Notes: generated by a model not told the origin, from the letters alone. Positions 1 through 9,433 are shown, counted from the first letter of the stretch. The stretch: DNA of 64,000 nucleotides from Actinomycetaceae bacterium TAE3-ERU4 (GCA_019218365.1 JAHUUJ010000003.1:62001-126000); one strand, 5' to 3'. Program-made: numbers and translations.

Positions 1-512
1 TTACCGGTGCTGGGTATGAGGTGGTAGCTGAGTGTGCAGATGGTGAGGAGGCCATTCAGAAGGCTCTTGAGCTAGAACCGGATTTGTGCATTCTTGATGT
101 CAAGATGCCTAAGGTAGATGGAATTTCTGCTGCTGAGAAAATTATGGCCGAAATTGACTGTGCGGTGGTTATGCTAACTGCTTTCTCTCAGGAAGAGCTA
201 GTTTCTCGTGCTGTTGAAGCTGGGGCTATGGCCTATCTAGTTAAGCCGTTTACTCCTAATGATTTACTGCCGCAGGTGCGAGTTGCTCTCTCTCGTCAGG
301 CTGAAATGTTGGCTTTGGAAGATGAAATTGCGAATCTTACTGAACGTTTTGAGACTCGAAAGCGAGTTGACCGAGCGAAGGGTTTGTTGATGAAGCAGAT
401 GGGGCTGTCTGAACCGGAGGCATTTCGTTGGATTCAAAAAACTTCTATGAATCGACGTCTTTCCATGCGTGAGGTCGCTGATGCGGTAATCGATCAGGTG
501 GGCGAAGAGTAA
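1..512 (+). CDS. ANTAR-domain response regulator, 5' end outside window (PdtaR-like)
   Basis: This is a two-component response regulator that probably acts by binding RNA. The reading frame is open to the left edge (residues read TGAGYEVV before the first in-window GTG), so the true start lies upstream. The receiver domain has the phospho-acceptor Asp in LCILDVKMP, the conserved Thr in VVMLTAF and the Lys in YLVKPF. A coiled linker leads to a C-terminal ANTAR domain of about 60 residues (RVDRAKGLLMKQMGLSEPEA, then the MREVADAVI helix). ANTAR proteins usually bind paired hairpins and act as antiterminators. The position upstream of polA and rpsA matches mycobacterial Rv1626 (PdtaR). The cognate kinase is not in the window. 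Confidence 0.93.
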   Translation, partial: TGAGYEVVAECADGEEAIQKALELEPDLCILDVKMPKVDGISAAEKIMAEIDCAVVMLTAFSQEELVSRAVEAGAMAYLVKPFTPNDLLPQVRVALSRQAEMLALEDEIANLTERFETRKRVDRAKGLLMKQMGLSEPEAFRWIQKTSMNRRLSMREVADAVIDQVGEE

Positions 513-522
513 AGAGTTTCTG

Positions 523-556
523 GTTTGGGCCCCTCGAATATTCGAGGGGCCCAAAC
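523..556. terminator. Perfect 34-bp palindromic bidirectional terminator
   Basis: All 17 base pairs of the palindrome match. GTTTGGGCCCC forms the outer arm and GAATATTC the centre. It lies between the convergent ANTAR regulator and thioesterase genes, so it can end both transcripts. The AAAC/GTTT ends give a short U tract on each strand. Confidence 0.85.
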
Positions 557-558
557 TG

Positions 559-969
559 CTAATTTCTGCTTTCGAGCAGGGCGCATCTTAAAGTTGCATG
601 CGCGGTTAATATCTGTTGTTCATTGTAAATTTCGATTAAATAAACAGCAGAGGTTCTTCCTGTATGCAGGGATTTTGCTTGGGCGGTTACAGTGCCGGAA
701 GTGACAGAGTGTAAATGAGAGATAGATAGTTCGGTTCCAACTGCTATCTTCCCAAGCTTGTGAGCGTGTATTGTGGCGCAGGCGGATCCTATTGTTTCCG
801 CTAACACTGCAGAAGCGCCACCATGAAGTATTCCAAAAGGTTGGGTATTGCCTTCAACTGGCATTGTAGCTGTTGCATTTTCTGCACTGTAATCAAGTAT
901 CTGAATTCCCATTTTCTTGATTAGGGAATTATTCGATGGATTCTCAATCATTTCTTTAAGATTCTGCAT
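559..969 (-). CDS. Hotdog-fold thioesterase (PaaI/YdiI-like)
   Basis: A 136-residue single-domain hotdog protein, probably a cytoplasmic acyl-CoA thioesterase. The signature stretch QPFGILHGGASAVLAETIGS (about residues 42-61) holds the HGG motif and the conserved Glu of the PaaI/YdiI group. Relatives hydrolyse aryl- or acyl-CoA; some act on 1,4-dihydroxy-2-naphthoyl-CoA in menaquinone synthesis. The substrate cannot be read from the sequence. There is no Shine-Dalgarno before the ATG, but a TATCCT hexamer ends 7 nt upstream, suggesting a leaderless mRNA. A thioesterase near pdtaR and polA is seen in other actinobacteria. Confidence 0.88.
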   Translation of the reverse strand: MQNLKEMIENPSNNSLIKKMGIQILDYSAENATATMPVEGNTQPFGILHGGASAVLAETIGSACATIHAHKLGKIAVGTELSISHLHSVTSGTVTAQAKSLHTGRTSAVYLIEIYNEQQILTAHATLRCALLESRN

Positions 970-975
970 GTTTTA

Positions 976-981
976 AGGATA
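976..981 (-). promoter_or_regulatory. -10 hexamer TATCCT for leaderless thioesterase mRNA
   Basis: Read on the minus strand, TATCCT ends 7 nt before the ATG at 969. That is the spacing expected if transcription starts on the A of the start codon. No ribosome binding site is visible. The -35 region (TTAAAG, 17 nt further upstream) is weak. Confidence 0.5.
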
Positions 982-1152
982 ACTTAAAACCCTATTTACT
1001 TTAAAAGACTAAAAGTCAGTAAAGGTCTTGTGAGTTATATTATAAAATGCTTTTGGTATTGCAATGTAATGCAAAGTAAAAGTAAAATAATTTACATTCT
1101 GGGATTAAGACAATTCTCAATGGGAGTATTGCGTCCCTAATGGAGGTAACCA
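982..1152 (+). promoter_or_regulatory. Upstream region of oppA
   Basis: This AT-rich divergent region has no clear sigma-70-like promoter. A small inverted repeat TTGCA-N6-TGCAA lies at about 1059-1074 and could be an operator. A strong ribosome binding site GGAGGT stands just before the ATG at 1153. Confidence 0.3.
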
Positions 1153-2730
1153 ATGAAAACTCGTCGTTTCACCTATTTTGCTGCAGCTACACTTGCTGGG
1201 GCGTTGATGCTGACCGGTTGTTCTTCTTCCGGATCTGCTAGCTCCGAGGCAAAGTATGTCTCAGTAAATGGTAGTGAACCAGAAAACCCACTGCTTCCTG
1301 GCGTTACCAATGAAACTGGTGGTGGAAAGATTCTCGCTCTGATTAACTCCGGGCTGGTTTATTACGATGCCAAGGGTGAATCACACAACGAGCTGGCTGA
1401 ATCCATTAAGACTGATGATGCGCAGAACTACACCATTACCCTGAAGAAGGGAATGAAGTTCTCTGATGGTACTGAGGTAAAGGCAAAGAACTTCGTAGAT
1501 GCGTGGCAGTACATCGTAAAGAACAGTCAGCGTCAGTCATTCTTCTTTGAGAGCATCGACGGCTTCAAAGAAGGTGCTGAAATGTCTGGTTTGTCTGCAG
1601 ACGGCGACTACGTAATTAAGGTAAAGCTGGCTCAGCCGGAAGCCGACTGGCCGCTGCGTTTGGGATACTCGGCTTTCTCTCCAATGCCTGATAAGTTCTT
1701 TGCCGACCCCAAGGCTTATGGTGAGAACCCGCTTTCTTCCGGTCCTTATAAGCTGAGCGAATGGAACCACAACCAGGATGTGACCTTGGTTCCTAACGAG
1801 TCTTATGTAGGTGACCGTAAAGCTCAGAATGACGGTGTAAAGATTCGCTTTATTGCCCAGCTTGATGCTGCATATAACGAGCTTCTTTCGGATAACCTGG
1901 ACATTCTAGACGCTATCCCTGACAGTGCTTTTGGTGACTACCAGAAGACTTTGGGGGACCGTGCGGTCAACAAGCCTGCTGCTATCTTCCAGTCTTTCAC
2001 TATTAACAGCGACGACCCGCACTTTAGCGGTGAAGAAGGCCACCTGCGTCGTCAGGCTATCTCCATGGCGATTAACCGTAAGGAAGTTACCGACACTATC
2101 TTCAAGGGTACTCGTACTCCTGCTCGCGACTACACCTCGCCGGTAATTGCCGGTTGGAAGGGTGACCTACCCGGATCTGAGGTTTTGAACTTCAACCCAA
2201 CTAAGGCTAAGGAACTATGGGCCAAGGCTGACGCCATCTCTAAGTATGACGGTACTTTTAAGATTGCTTACAACTCTGACGGTGGCCACCAGGCTTGGGT
2301 AGATGCTGTTACTAACTCCATCAAGAACAACCTGGGAATTAAGGCTGAAGGCGCTTCTTACCCCGACTTCAAGTCTTTGCGTACCGAGGTGTCTAAGCAC
2401 CAGATTAAGACTGCCTACCGTACCGGATGGCAGGCGGACTACCCCTCGCTATACAACTTCCTCGGCCCGCTTTACGCTACGGGTGCTCCCTCGAACGATG
2501 GACAGTACTCGAACCCGAAGTTTGATGCTTTGCTAAAGGAAGGATTGGGACAGAAGACCCCGCAGGAAGCAAATGCTAAGTTCGATGAAGCTCAGCAGAT
2601 TCTTTTCAAGGATCTTCCTTCCATCCCGCTTTGGTACTCCAACGTAAACGGTGGATACGCTAAGACCGTATCGAACGTTGAGTTTGGTTGGGACTCGGCT
2701 CCCTTGCTCTACAAGGTGACCAAGAAGTAG
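1153..2730 (+). CDS. oppA: Oligopeptide ABC transporter substrate-binding lipoprotein
   Basis: An extracellular solute-binding protein (SBP family 5, OppA/DppA-like) that captures peptides for the importer encoded next. It has a lipoprotein signal peptide with positive residues MKTRR, a hydrophobic stretch and the lipobox LTGC with Cys23 as lipid anchor. The mature protein shows family hallmarks such as YTITLKKGMKFSDGTEV and LRRQAISMAINRKEV. The 525-residue length is normal. Codon use is C-rich at third positions compared with neighbours, which fits high expression. The start is fixed by GGAGGT. It is followed by hairpins before oppB, which probably allow more binding protein than permease. 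Substrate (oligopeptide or dipeptide) is inferred from the family. Confidence 0.93.
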   Translation: MKTRRFTYFAAATLAGALMLTGCSSSGSASSEAKYVSVNGSEPENPLLPGVTNETGGGKILALINSGLVYYDAKGESHNELAESIKTDDAQNYTITLKKGMKFSDGTEVKAKNFVDAWQYIVKNSQRQSFFFESIDGFKEGAEMSGLSADGDYVIKVKLAQPEADWPLRLGYSAFSPMPDKFFADPKAYGENPLSSGPYKLSEWNHNQDVTLVPNESYVGDRKAQNDGVKIRFIAQLDAAYNELLSDNLDILDAIPDSAFGDYQKTLGDRAVNKPAAIFQSFTINSDDPHFSGEEGHLRRQAISMAINRKEVTDTIFKGTRTPARDYTSPVIAGWKGDLPGSEVLNFNPTKAKELWAKADAISKYDGTFKIAYNSDGGHQAWVDAVTNSIKNNLGIKAEGASYPDFKSLRTEVSKHQIKTAYRTGWQADYPSLYNFLGPLYATGAPSNDGQYSNPKFDALLKEGLGQKTPQEANAKFDEAQQILFKDLPSIPLWYSNVNGGYAKTVSNVEFGWDSAPLLYKVTKK

Positions 2731-2828
2731 TAGCAAATAAATAGCTGCTGAATCTTTTTACGGCGCTCTCTGTAAAAGCCGTAAAAGCTGGATGGCACTG
2801 CAGTGGTTCGTGGTGACGCATCCTTAAC

Positions 2829-2870
2829 GCTGCGGGGAAGGAAAAGAGAGCGCCTTCCCCGCAGCTTATT
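2829..2870 (+). terminator. Strong hairpin between oppA and oppB
   Basis: A 13-bp perfect GC-rich stem (GCTGCGGGGAAGG with CCTTCCCCGCAGC, 2829-2841 and 2853-2865) with an 11-nt loop is followed by TTATTTC. It lies in the 244-nt gap after oppA. It probably acts as a partial terminator or as a 3' stabiliser of the oppA message. Confidence 0.7.
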
Positions 2871-2878
2871 TCAATTAG

Positions 2879-2953
2879 CCCGGTGGTTTGAAGTTAACAG
2901 CTTTAGGCCACCGGGTAAGAACCACGTTGAACCACAGGTTTGCTTAGGCAAAC
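2879..2953 (+). other. Two further hairpins in the oppB leader
   Basis: The first pairs CCCGGTGG (2879-2886) with CCACCGGG (2908-2915). The second pairs GTTTGC (2938-2943) with GCAAAC (2948-2953) around a TTAG loop. Both lie between the oppA hairpin and the oppB ribosome binding site (AAGGA near 2967), so they may mark a processing or attenuation region. Confidence 0.5.
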
Positions 2954-2974
2954 TAGCTATTATTAAGGATTAAC

Positions 2975-3901
2975 ATGCTCAGATACGTTGGACGGCGACT
3001 GCTTCAGATGCTGCCTGTATTCTTCGGTGCGACCCTGTTAATTTACGCCCTGGTTTTCGTCATGCCCGGTGATCCGGTCTTGGCACTGGGGGGAGATAGG
3101 GGATTGCCTCCTGAAGCAGCTGCTCGTATTCGTGCGGAATACAACTTAGATAAGCCGTTTATTATTCAATATCTGCTTTACCTAAAGGGAATCTTATTCC
3201 TTGACTTTGGGAAGACTTTCTCCGGACGTCCGGTAATTGAAGTTATGGCTGGGGCTTTCCCCATTACCATAAAGCTAGCGGTTATGGCACTTCTTTTTGA
3301 GGCCGTTTTTGGTATTATTTTCGGTCTTATTTCCGGGCTTAAACGAGGTGGATTGTTCGATTCCAGCATGCTGGTAGTTTCGATGTTGATTATTTCAATT
3401 CCTACCTTCGTGATTGGTTTTGTTCTTCAGTTCATATTTGCAGTTAAGCTGCGATATGTGCCGGTGACGGTAGGTGGAAATGATTCAATTGAAGCAATGC
3501 TGTTACCGGCAATTGTGCTGGGTGCAGTTTCTTTTGCTTTTGTTTTAAGGTTGACCCGTCAATCCGTGTCTGAAAATCTTGATTCTGACTACGTTTATAC
3601 AGCTCGCGCTAAAGGTCTTTCCGGCGGAAAAGTACTGCGTAACCACATTTTACGTAATTCCTTGATTCCGGTAGTTACTTTCTTAGGTGCTGACCTTGGA
3701 GCCCTTATGGGTGGAGCTATTGTTACCGAGGGAATCTTCGGAATTAACGGTGTAGGTGGAACCATGTACAAGGCCATCATTAAAGGTGAGCCCGCTACCG
3801 TGGTTTCCATAACCACTGTTTTGGTCATCGTATATATCGTTGCCAACCTATTGGTAGACCTACTATACGCCGCTCTCGACCCAAGGATTCGCTATGCGTG
3901 A
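2975..3901 (+). CDS. oppB: Oligopeptide ABC transporter permease, OppB type
   Basis: The first inner-membrane permease subunit of the peptide importer, 308 residues. It has the N-terminal motif MLRYVGRRLLQMLPVFFGA with a first transmembrane helix, then the periplasmic region MPGDPV...LDKPFIIQY typical of OppB/DppB, then five more helices. The coupling (EAA) loop is visible at YTARAKGLSGGKVLRNHILRNSL. It overlaps oppC by 8 nt, so the two are probably translationally coupled. Confidence 0.93.
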   Translation: MLRYVGRRLLQMLPVFFGATLLIYALVFVMPGDPVLALGGDRGLPPEAAARIRAEYNLDKPFIIQYLLYLKGILFLDFGKTFSGRPVIEVMAGAFPITIKLAVMALLFEAVFGIIFGLISGLKRGGLFDSSMLVVSMLIISIPTFVIGFVLQFIFAVKLRYVPVTVGGNDSIEAMLLPAIVLGAVSFAFVLRLTRQSVSENLDSDYVYTARAKGLSGGKVLRNHILRNSLIPVVTFLGADLGALMGGAIVTEGIFGINGVGGTMYKAIIKGEPATVVSITTVLVIVYIVANLLVDLLYAALDPRIRYA

Positions 3902-4847
3902 GACAAATTCATTTTTCCCCGGACAAGATCGTTATGTATCTGAAGTAGATGAAACCGGACTAGGTGCTGTAGACGCGGTTCCTGATGGGTCAGCTCCTGC
4001 CTCAATGTGGGGGGAAGCTTGGAAACATCTACGTCGACGTCCACTATTTTGGACTGCTGCAATAATCATGATTTTTATGTTATTGCTAGCAATGTTCCCT
4101 GGTCTTTTCACTTCTCAAGATCCTCGCTTCTGCGAGCTTTCTAACTCCTATAAACTTCCAACTTGGGACCATCCTTTCGGATTTACCCGACAGGGCTGTG
4201 ATGTTTATTCCCGCGTGGTATATGGTGCACGTGCCTCTCTTGCCGTAGGTATTCTTGCTACCGTACTGTCGGTAATTATTGGAACGGTGATTGGTGCGGC
4301 GGCCGGATATTTGGGTGGCTGGCTTGATTCACTTCTTTCTCGAGTTACCGATGTATTCTTTGCAATTCCATTCGTACTCGCCGCTATTGTAGTAATGCAG
4401 ATTTTCAAGACTCACCGTGATGTTTATCTGTTGGCAATAGTGCTTTCTTTATTTGGATGGACTCAAATCGCTCGTATTACTCGTGGTGCGGTTATGTCTA
4501 CTAAGAATGAAGAATTCGTAACTGCGTCACGTGCTATCGGAAAATCGGGATTGAAAACTCTCTTAACGCATATTATGCCTAATTCCTTAGCGCCGATTAT
4601 CGCGTATGCGACGGTATCGCTTGGTGCCTTTATCGTTTCGGAAGCTACTCTTTCCTTTATGGGAATCGGCCTTCCTCCGACCGTGGTTTCCTGGGGTGGG
4701 GATATCTCCCTGGCGCAGACAGCTTTGCGCAGTCAACCAAGTGTTTTGTTCTATCCGGCAGGGGCTCTTGCCCTTACAGTTTTGTCCTTCACCATGATGG
4801 GTGACGTTGTACGTGAAGCCCTCGATCCTAAGTTACGGAAGCGCTGA
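3894..4847 (+). CDS. oppC: Oligopeptide ABC transporter permease, OppC type
   Basis: The second permease subunit, 317 residues. A soluble N-terminus of about 50 residues precedes the first helix (FWTAAIIMIFMLLLAMFPGLF). The motif DHPFGFTRQGCDVYSRVVYGARASL is the OppC/DppC family marker, and the EAA loop reads TASRAIGKSGLKTLLTHIMPNSL. It begins inside the end of oppB and is separated from the ATPase gene by only 2 nt. Confidence 0.93.
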   Translation: MRETNSFFPGQDRYVSEVDETGLGAVDAVPDGSAPASMWGEAWKHLRRRPLFWTAAIIMIFMLLLAMFPGLFTSQDPRFCELSNSYKLPTWDHPFGFTRQGCDVYSRVVYGARASLAVGILATVLSVIIGTVIGAAAGYLGGWLDSLLSRVTDVFFAIPFVLAAIVVMQIFKTHRDVYLLAIVLSLFGWTQIARITRGAVMSTKNEEFVTASRAIGKSGLKTLLTHIMPNSLAPIIAYATVSLGAFIVSEATLSFMGIGLPPTVVSWGGDISLAQTALRSQPSVLFYPAGALALTVLSFTMMGDVVREALDPKLRKR

Positions 4848-4849
4848 TA

Positions 4850-6622
4850 ATGACTGAAAATACTCCCAAGCCATTGCTTGAAATTAAAGATTTGGACATT
4901 GAATTCGAATCTTCCACTGGGATTGTCCAAGCGGTTCGTAAGGCCAATTTGGTTATTTATCCCGGACAGACTGTAGCTATTGTGGGTGAATCTGGATCAG
5001 GTAAGTCCACCACTGCAGCAGCGATTAACGGATTACTGCCGGGGACTGGAAAGGTTGTCGGCGGACAGATTATCTTTGATGGCAAAGACATTACTGGTTT
5101 TACTGAAAAGCAATTTGTAGAGTTGCGTGGAAAAGAAATCGGTAAGGTTCCGCAGGACCCGATGTCTAACCTAAACCCTGTATGGAGCATTGGATTCCAG
5201 CTTAAAGAAGCTCTAAAAGCCAATGGGTATAAGAGCGAGAACGCAACAGTTTCTTCTTTACTTGAAGTAATGAAGAAGGACCCGCAGGCTCCTAACAAGG
5301 GGTTGATGGATCGTTTTAAAGAATATTTGCAGCTTAACCGCGACAGGAATGAAAAAGTTGCTCAATTGCTTGAAGAAGCTGGACTTCCTGATGCTAAGCG
5401 TAGAGCTAAGCAGTATCCACACGAGTTTTCTGGTGGTATGCGTCAAAGGGCTTTAATAGCCATTGGTATGTCTGCTAATCCAAAACTTTTGATTGCTGAT
5501 GAACCTACTTCTGCATTGGACGTAACAGTTCAACGCATTATTCTAGATCACCTAGGCCAGCTTACCAAGGAACACAATACCGCTTTACTGTTCATCACTC
5601 ACGACCTCGGTCTAGCTGCGGAACGTGCTGAGCACCTAGTAGTTATGCATCGCGGACGAGTCGTTGAATCTGGTAATTCTCTAGACATTTTGCGTAACCC
5701 GCAGCATCCTTACACTAAGCGTCTTGTTGATGCGGCACCTTCCTTGGCCTCCCAGCGTATTCAATCTGCTCATGCCCAGGGAATTCAGGTTGCCGAAGAT
5801 GAACTTCTCGGCGCTAAGATGGGGCACGTTTCACAGGAACCAATAGTTGAGATTACTAATCTCACAAAGGTTTTTGATATTCGTGGGGCTAAAGGCGAAG
5901 CGAAGAAACTTAAGGCAGTTGATGAAGTTTCCTTCAACCTGCGTAGGGGAACAACTCTAGCTGTGGTAGGGGAATCTGGATCAGGGAAATCTACCGTGGC
6001 CAATATGGTGTTAGGCCTTCTAGAACCCACTTCTGGAACCATAAAAATCAACGGTATGGATACTTCTAAGATGTCTCGCGCGGAGAAATTTAAAATGCGT
6101 CGAAAGATGCAGGTAGTATTCCAAAATCCCTATGGATCGTTGGATCCAATGTATTCGATTTATCGCTGTATTGAAGAACCTCTTCGGGTACATGGGATTG
6201 GGGATAAGCGTTCACGTCAGGCCCGGGTAGAAGAGTTGCTTGATCAGGTCTCTTTGCCAAAGTCTGCCATGCGACGTTACCCCAATGAACTTTCCGGCGG
6301 TCAGCGTCAACGTGTAGCAATTGCTCGTGCGCTAGCACTTAAGCCGGAGCTAGTAGTGCTGGATGAGGCTGTTTCTGCTCTTGATGTGCTTGTGCAAGAT
6401 CAAATTTTGGAAATCTTGAATGATTTACAGGCACAAATGGGATTATCTTATCTGTTCATTACCCACGACCTCGCGGTGGTTCGACAGATTGCGGATGACG
6501 TGGTCGTAATGGAATCAGGAAAGCTAGTAGAGCATGGTCCAGCTGACGAAATCTTTGATAATCCACGAGAACTGTATACTCGTGAGCTTATCGAAGCAGT
6601 TCCGGGAGCTGGTTTGCTCTAG
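4850..6622 (+). CDS. Fused oligopeptide ABC transporter ATPase (OppD-OppF)
   Basis: A 590-residue protein carrying both nucleotide-binding domains that energise OppBC. Domain 1 has Walker A GESGSGKST (46-54), signature FSGGMRQR and Walker B LLIADEPT. Domain 2 repeats GESGSGKST, then LSGGQRQR and LVVLDEA. Each domain ends in an OppD/OppF-type tail (HPYTKRLVDAAPS; YTRELIEAVPGAG). About 50 residues are inserted between the Q-loop and signature of domain 1 (LLEVMKKDPQAPNKGLMDRF region). Fused OppDF proteins are common in actinobacteria. It ends 45 nt before polA. Confidence 0.93.
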   Translation: MTENTPKPLLEIKDLDIEFESSTGIVQAVRKANLVIYPGQTVAIVGESGSGKSTTAAAINGLLPGTGKVVGGQIIFDGKDITGFTEKQFVELRGKEIGKVPQDPMSNLNPVWSIGFQLKEALKANGYKSENATVSSLLEVMKKDPQAPNKGLMDRFKEYLQLNRDRNEKVAQLLEEAGLPDAKRRAKQYPHEFSGGMRQRALIAIGMSANPKLLIADEPTSALDVTVQRIILDHLGQLTKEHNTALLFITHDLGLAAERAEHLVVMHRGRVVESGNSLDILRNPQHPYTKRLVDAAPSLASQRIQSAHAQGIQVAEDELLGAKMGHVSQEPIVEITNLTKVFDIRGAKGEAKKLKAVDEVSFNLRRGTTLAVVGESGSGKSTVANMVLGLLEPTSGTIKINGMDTSKMSRAEKFKMRRKMQVVFQNPYGSLDPMYSIYRCIEEPLRVHGIGDKRSRQARVEELLDQVSLPKSAMRRYPNELSGGQRQRVAIARALALKPELVVLDEAVSALDVLVQDQILEILNDLQAQMGLSYLFITHDLAVVRQIADDVVVMESGKLVEHGPADEIFDNPRELYTRELIEAVPGAGLL

Positions 6623-6632
6623 GCTTGTTCTC

Positions 6633-6661
6633 TTGCCCAAAAACCGAGCAAGATATAGCCT
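6633..6661 (+). promoter_or_regulatory. polA promoter, predicted leaderless start
   Basis: TTGCCC (6633-6638) and TAGCCT (6656-6661) are separated by 17 nt. The -10 hexamer ends 7 nt before the polA ATG at 6668. No ribosome binding site is present, so the mRNA probably begins at the start codon. Confidence 0.55.
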
Positions 6662-6667
6662 GTATAA

Positions 6668-9433
6668 ATGAATAAAAAGCTACTTGTCTTGGACGGACAC
6701 TCGATTGCCTTTCGTGCCTTTTTCGCGCTGCGTGAAGCTGATTTTCGCGCACCAAACGGGCAGGCAACGGGTGCCGTCCATGGCTTTTTAAATATGCTTT
6801 TAAAAATGCTTGATGAGGAAAAGCCAACGCATGTGGCAGTAGCTTTTGACCTCGGGAGAAAATCTTTTAGAACAGAAGAATATGCTGAATATAAGGGAGG
6901 ACGTGAGGAGACTCCCGAGGATTTCATTGGGCAAGTACCAATAATAAAAGAGATTCTTGCCGCTATGAATATTGGTGTTCTTACTAAAGTCAACTATGAG
7001 GCTGACGATATTCTTGCCACTCTAGCGAAAACCGGTGCGCAATCCGGGTACGAGGTGTTGTTAGCCTCTGGGGATAGGGATGCTTTTCAGCTAATAAACG
7101 ATAATGTTACGGTTCTCTGGCCCGGACAATCACCAACTGATGTGCGCCACATGGACGCTGCTGCAGTAGAGGCAAAATATGGAGTCTCGCCAGAGCTTTA
7201 CCCTCATCTAGCTGCTTTGGTGGGTGAGTCTGCCGATAATCTTCCCGGGGTTCCTGGAGTGGGACCGAAGACTGCTGCACAGTGGATTAATAAATATGGA
7301 AACCTGACAAATCTACTGGAAAAAGCCGATGAAATAGGCGGTAAACGTGGACAGGCGTTACGTGATCACTTAGAAGATGTAAAGCGTAATCGTAAACTTA
7401 ATCGCTTAGTAGATAATCTCGAATTGGAGTTGGGACTCGATGATTTAGAGTTGGTTCCCTTTAATAGGGAGGAGCTCGAAAGTATCTTTACAGAGCTTGA
7501 TTTCAATCGTCTAGCTAAACGCATCCTTTCCTGGGATCAAAAGAACCTTCACGGGCGCGCTTCGAGTAGATTAGACGATTCTTCAGAGACGCTAAAAGTA
7601 TCCTCAGCAAAGAGCAGGCAAATTACTTCGGAAGAAGTTTTGTTTGATTTTGAGACAGATAAATCTGTATCTTATGTTCCTGATTCTCATCCGGTTCTCA
7701 CTCCTGCGCATCTTGAAGGGGGACTCAAATCCTGGATACTAAAAGCAGTGGGGGAAATAGCTGTTTATGCAACAGGTAATAGCTCCTTTGCTAGTTGTGA
7801 GCTAGACATGCTTTATTTGGCTACTGAATCGGAAATTGTGGAAATCGATAGGGTATTTTTACCTTCGGCAGATGAAAAGGCCTTAGAGGAACTACTTACC
7901 ACTAGCGATAGTCTTGTTTATCTTACCTGGAAGGAATCTGCCCATCTCATCCGCAGCGCGGGGTTCCCAACTCCCCGTTTTGGCTACGATGTTTCACTTG
8001 CTTCTTACGTATGTGATCCGGGACGTCACAAGGATGATCCGGTAAAACTGATTGCAGAAATTCTTGAAACAGAAATTGGGATTTCTCCCTTGCCGCGTAA
8101 AGAAAACGAAAGACGGGAAGCACAGATAAAAATAGCTAGAAGATGTGCGGAAGCTATTTTGCCCTTAAAGAAAGCTTTACAACAACAACTTGTTAGCGAA
8201 AACCTCGAAAGTCTTTTCCAAGATTTGGAACTACCCATCTCCAAAACACTCTTTGACATGGAAGTTGCAGGAATCGGGGTTAATCGAGCAGAACTTGATT
8301 GTATTTTAGAAGATTTGAATCATCTAGTAGCGCGTGCGCAGGAAAATGCTTACGCGGCAATTGGGGGACAGGAAGTTAATCTTTCTAGCCCCCGGGCTTT
8401 GCAAAAGGTACTTTTTGAAGACCTGAACATGCCGCCTACGAAAAAAACAAAAACTGGATACACCACAAATGCGGCGGCTTTGGTTGATTTATACGAGCGT
8501 ACTGAGCATCCTTTTCTCGGAGCTTTACTTGAGCACCGAGATAAAATTAAGCTGTCACAAACAGTCCAAGGGCTGAAGAGGGAAATTGCTTCGGACGGAC
8601 GTATCCATACAACTTTTCAACAGACAGTGACTGCTACTGGGCGTCTTTCTTCAACGAATCCAAATTTACAAAATATTCCAGCGCGGACTGTTGAAGGTCA
8701 GCGTTTACGAGAAATTTTTGTTCCGGGTAAAGGCGCCTCCAATATCCTGACTGCCGATTATTCTCAGATTGAAATGAGGATTATGGCTCATTCCTCAGAC
8801 GATGAGCAATTGATTACAGCCTTTAATTCTGGCGAGGACGTTCACTCTACTATGGCGGCAATTGTCTTTGGAGTTAGTCCGACCGAAGTTTCCCCAGCGC
8901 AACGTTCTAAGATTAAGGCAATGAGTTACGGTTTAGTTTACGGACTGTCTGCCTTTGGGCTTTCCAAACAGTTACGTATTTCGATGGGAGAGGCTAGTAA
9001 CCTGATGGAAATTTACTTCTCGCGCTTTGGGGGAGTAAAGGACTATCTTGACGGAATTGTTCGTCAGGCTCGTCAGGATGGGTATACCAAAACAATTCTG
9101 GGGCGTCGTCGTTATTTGCCGGATTTAGCCTCTCCTAATCGGCAGGTAAGGGAGAATGCGGAAAGAGCTGCCTTGAATGCTCCTATTCAGGGCAGCGCTG
9201 CAGACATTATTAAACTGGCGATGCTAACCGTAGCTCGTCGAATAGAAGAAAAAAACCTTAGATCCCGCATGCTTTTACAGGTACACGATGAACTTGTATT
9301 TGAAGTTTTTTCCGGCGAAGAAGAAGTATTGAAATCTCTTGTGACCGATTCTATGACCCGGGCAATGAAACTAAAAGTGCCGTTGGAAGTATCAGTAGGA
9401 TTTGGGAATAACTGGCGTGCGGCAGCTCACTAG
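6668..9433 (+). CDS. polA: DNA polymerase I
   Basis: This enzyme fills gaps and removes RNA primers in replication and excision repair. It has 921 residues. The N-terminal 5'-nuclease shows LVLDGHSIAFRAFFAL, SGDRDAFQL and the helix-hairpin-helix GVPGVGPKTA. The middle domain resembles the 3'-5' exonuclease but keeps only part of the motif set: FDFET is present and no clear Exo II motif is seen, so proofreading is probably absent, as in mycobacterial PolA. The polymerase domain has motif A LTADYSQIEMR, the O-helix around KAMSYGLVYG and motif C QVHDELVFEV. It sits with uvrB, uvrA and uvrC, its partners in excision repair. Confidence 0.97.
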   Translation: MNKKLLVLDGHSIAFRAFFALREADFRAPNGQATGAVHGFLNMLLKMLDEEKPTHVAVAFDLGRKSFRTEEYAEYKGGREETPEDFIGQVPIIKEILAAMNIGVLTKVNYEADDILATLAKTGAQSGYEVLLASGDRDAFQLINDNVTVLWPGQSPTDVRHMDAAAVEAKYGVSPELYPHLAALVGESADNLPGVPGVGPKTAAQWINKYGNLTNLLEKADEIGGKRGQALRDHLEDVKRNRKLNRLVDNLELELGLDDLELVPFNREELESIFTELDFNRLAKRILSWDQKNLHGRASSRLDDSSETLKVSSAKSRQITSEEVLFDFETDKSVSYVPDSHPVLTPAHLEGGLKSWILKAVGEIAVYATGNSSFASCELDMLYLATESEIVEIDRVFLPSADEKALEELLTTSDSLVYLTWKESAHLIRSAGFPTPRFGYDVSLASYVCDPGRHKDDPVKLIAEILETEIGISPLPRKENERREAQIKIARRCAEAILPLKKALQQQLVSENLESLFQDLELPISKTLFDMEVAGIGVNRAELDCILEDLNHLVARAQENAYAAIGGQEVNLSSPRALQKVLFEDLNMPPTKKTKTGYTTNAAALVDLYERTEHPFLGALLEHRDKIKLSQTVQGLKREIASDGRIHTTFQQTVTATGRLSSTNPNLQNIPARTVEGQRLREIFVPGKGASNILTADYSQIEMRIMAHSSDDEQLITAFNSGEDVHSTMAAIVFGVSPTEVSPAQRSKIKAMSYGLVYGLSAFGLSKQLRISMGEASNLMEIYFSRFGGVKDYLDGIVRQARQDGYTKTILGRRRYLPDLASPNRQVRENAERAALNAPIQGSAADIIKLAMLTVARRIEEKNLRSRMLLQVHDELVFEVFSGEEEVLKSLVTDSMTRAMKLKVPLEVSVGFGNNWRAAAH

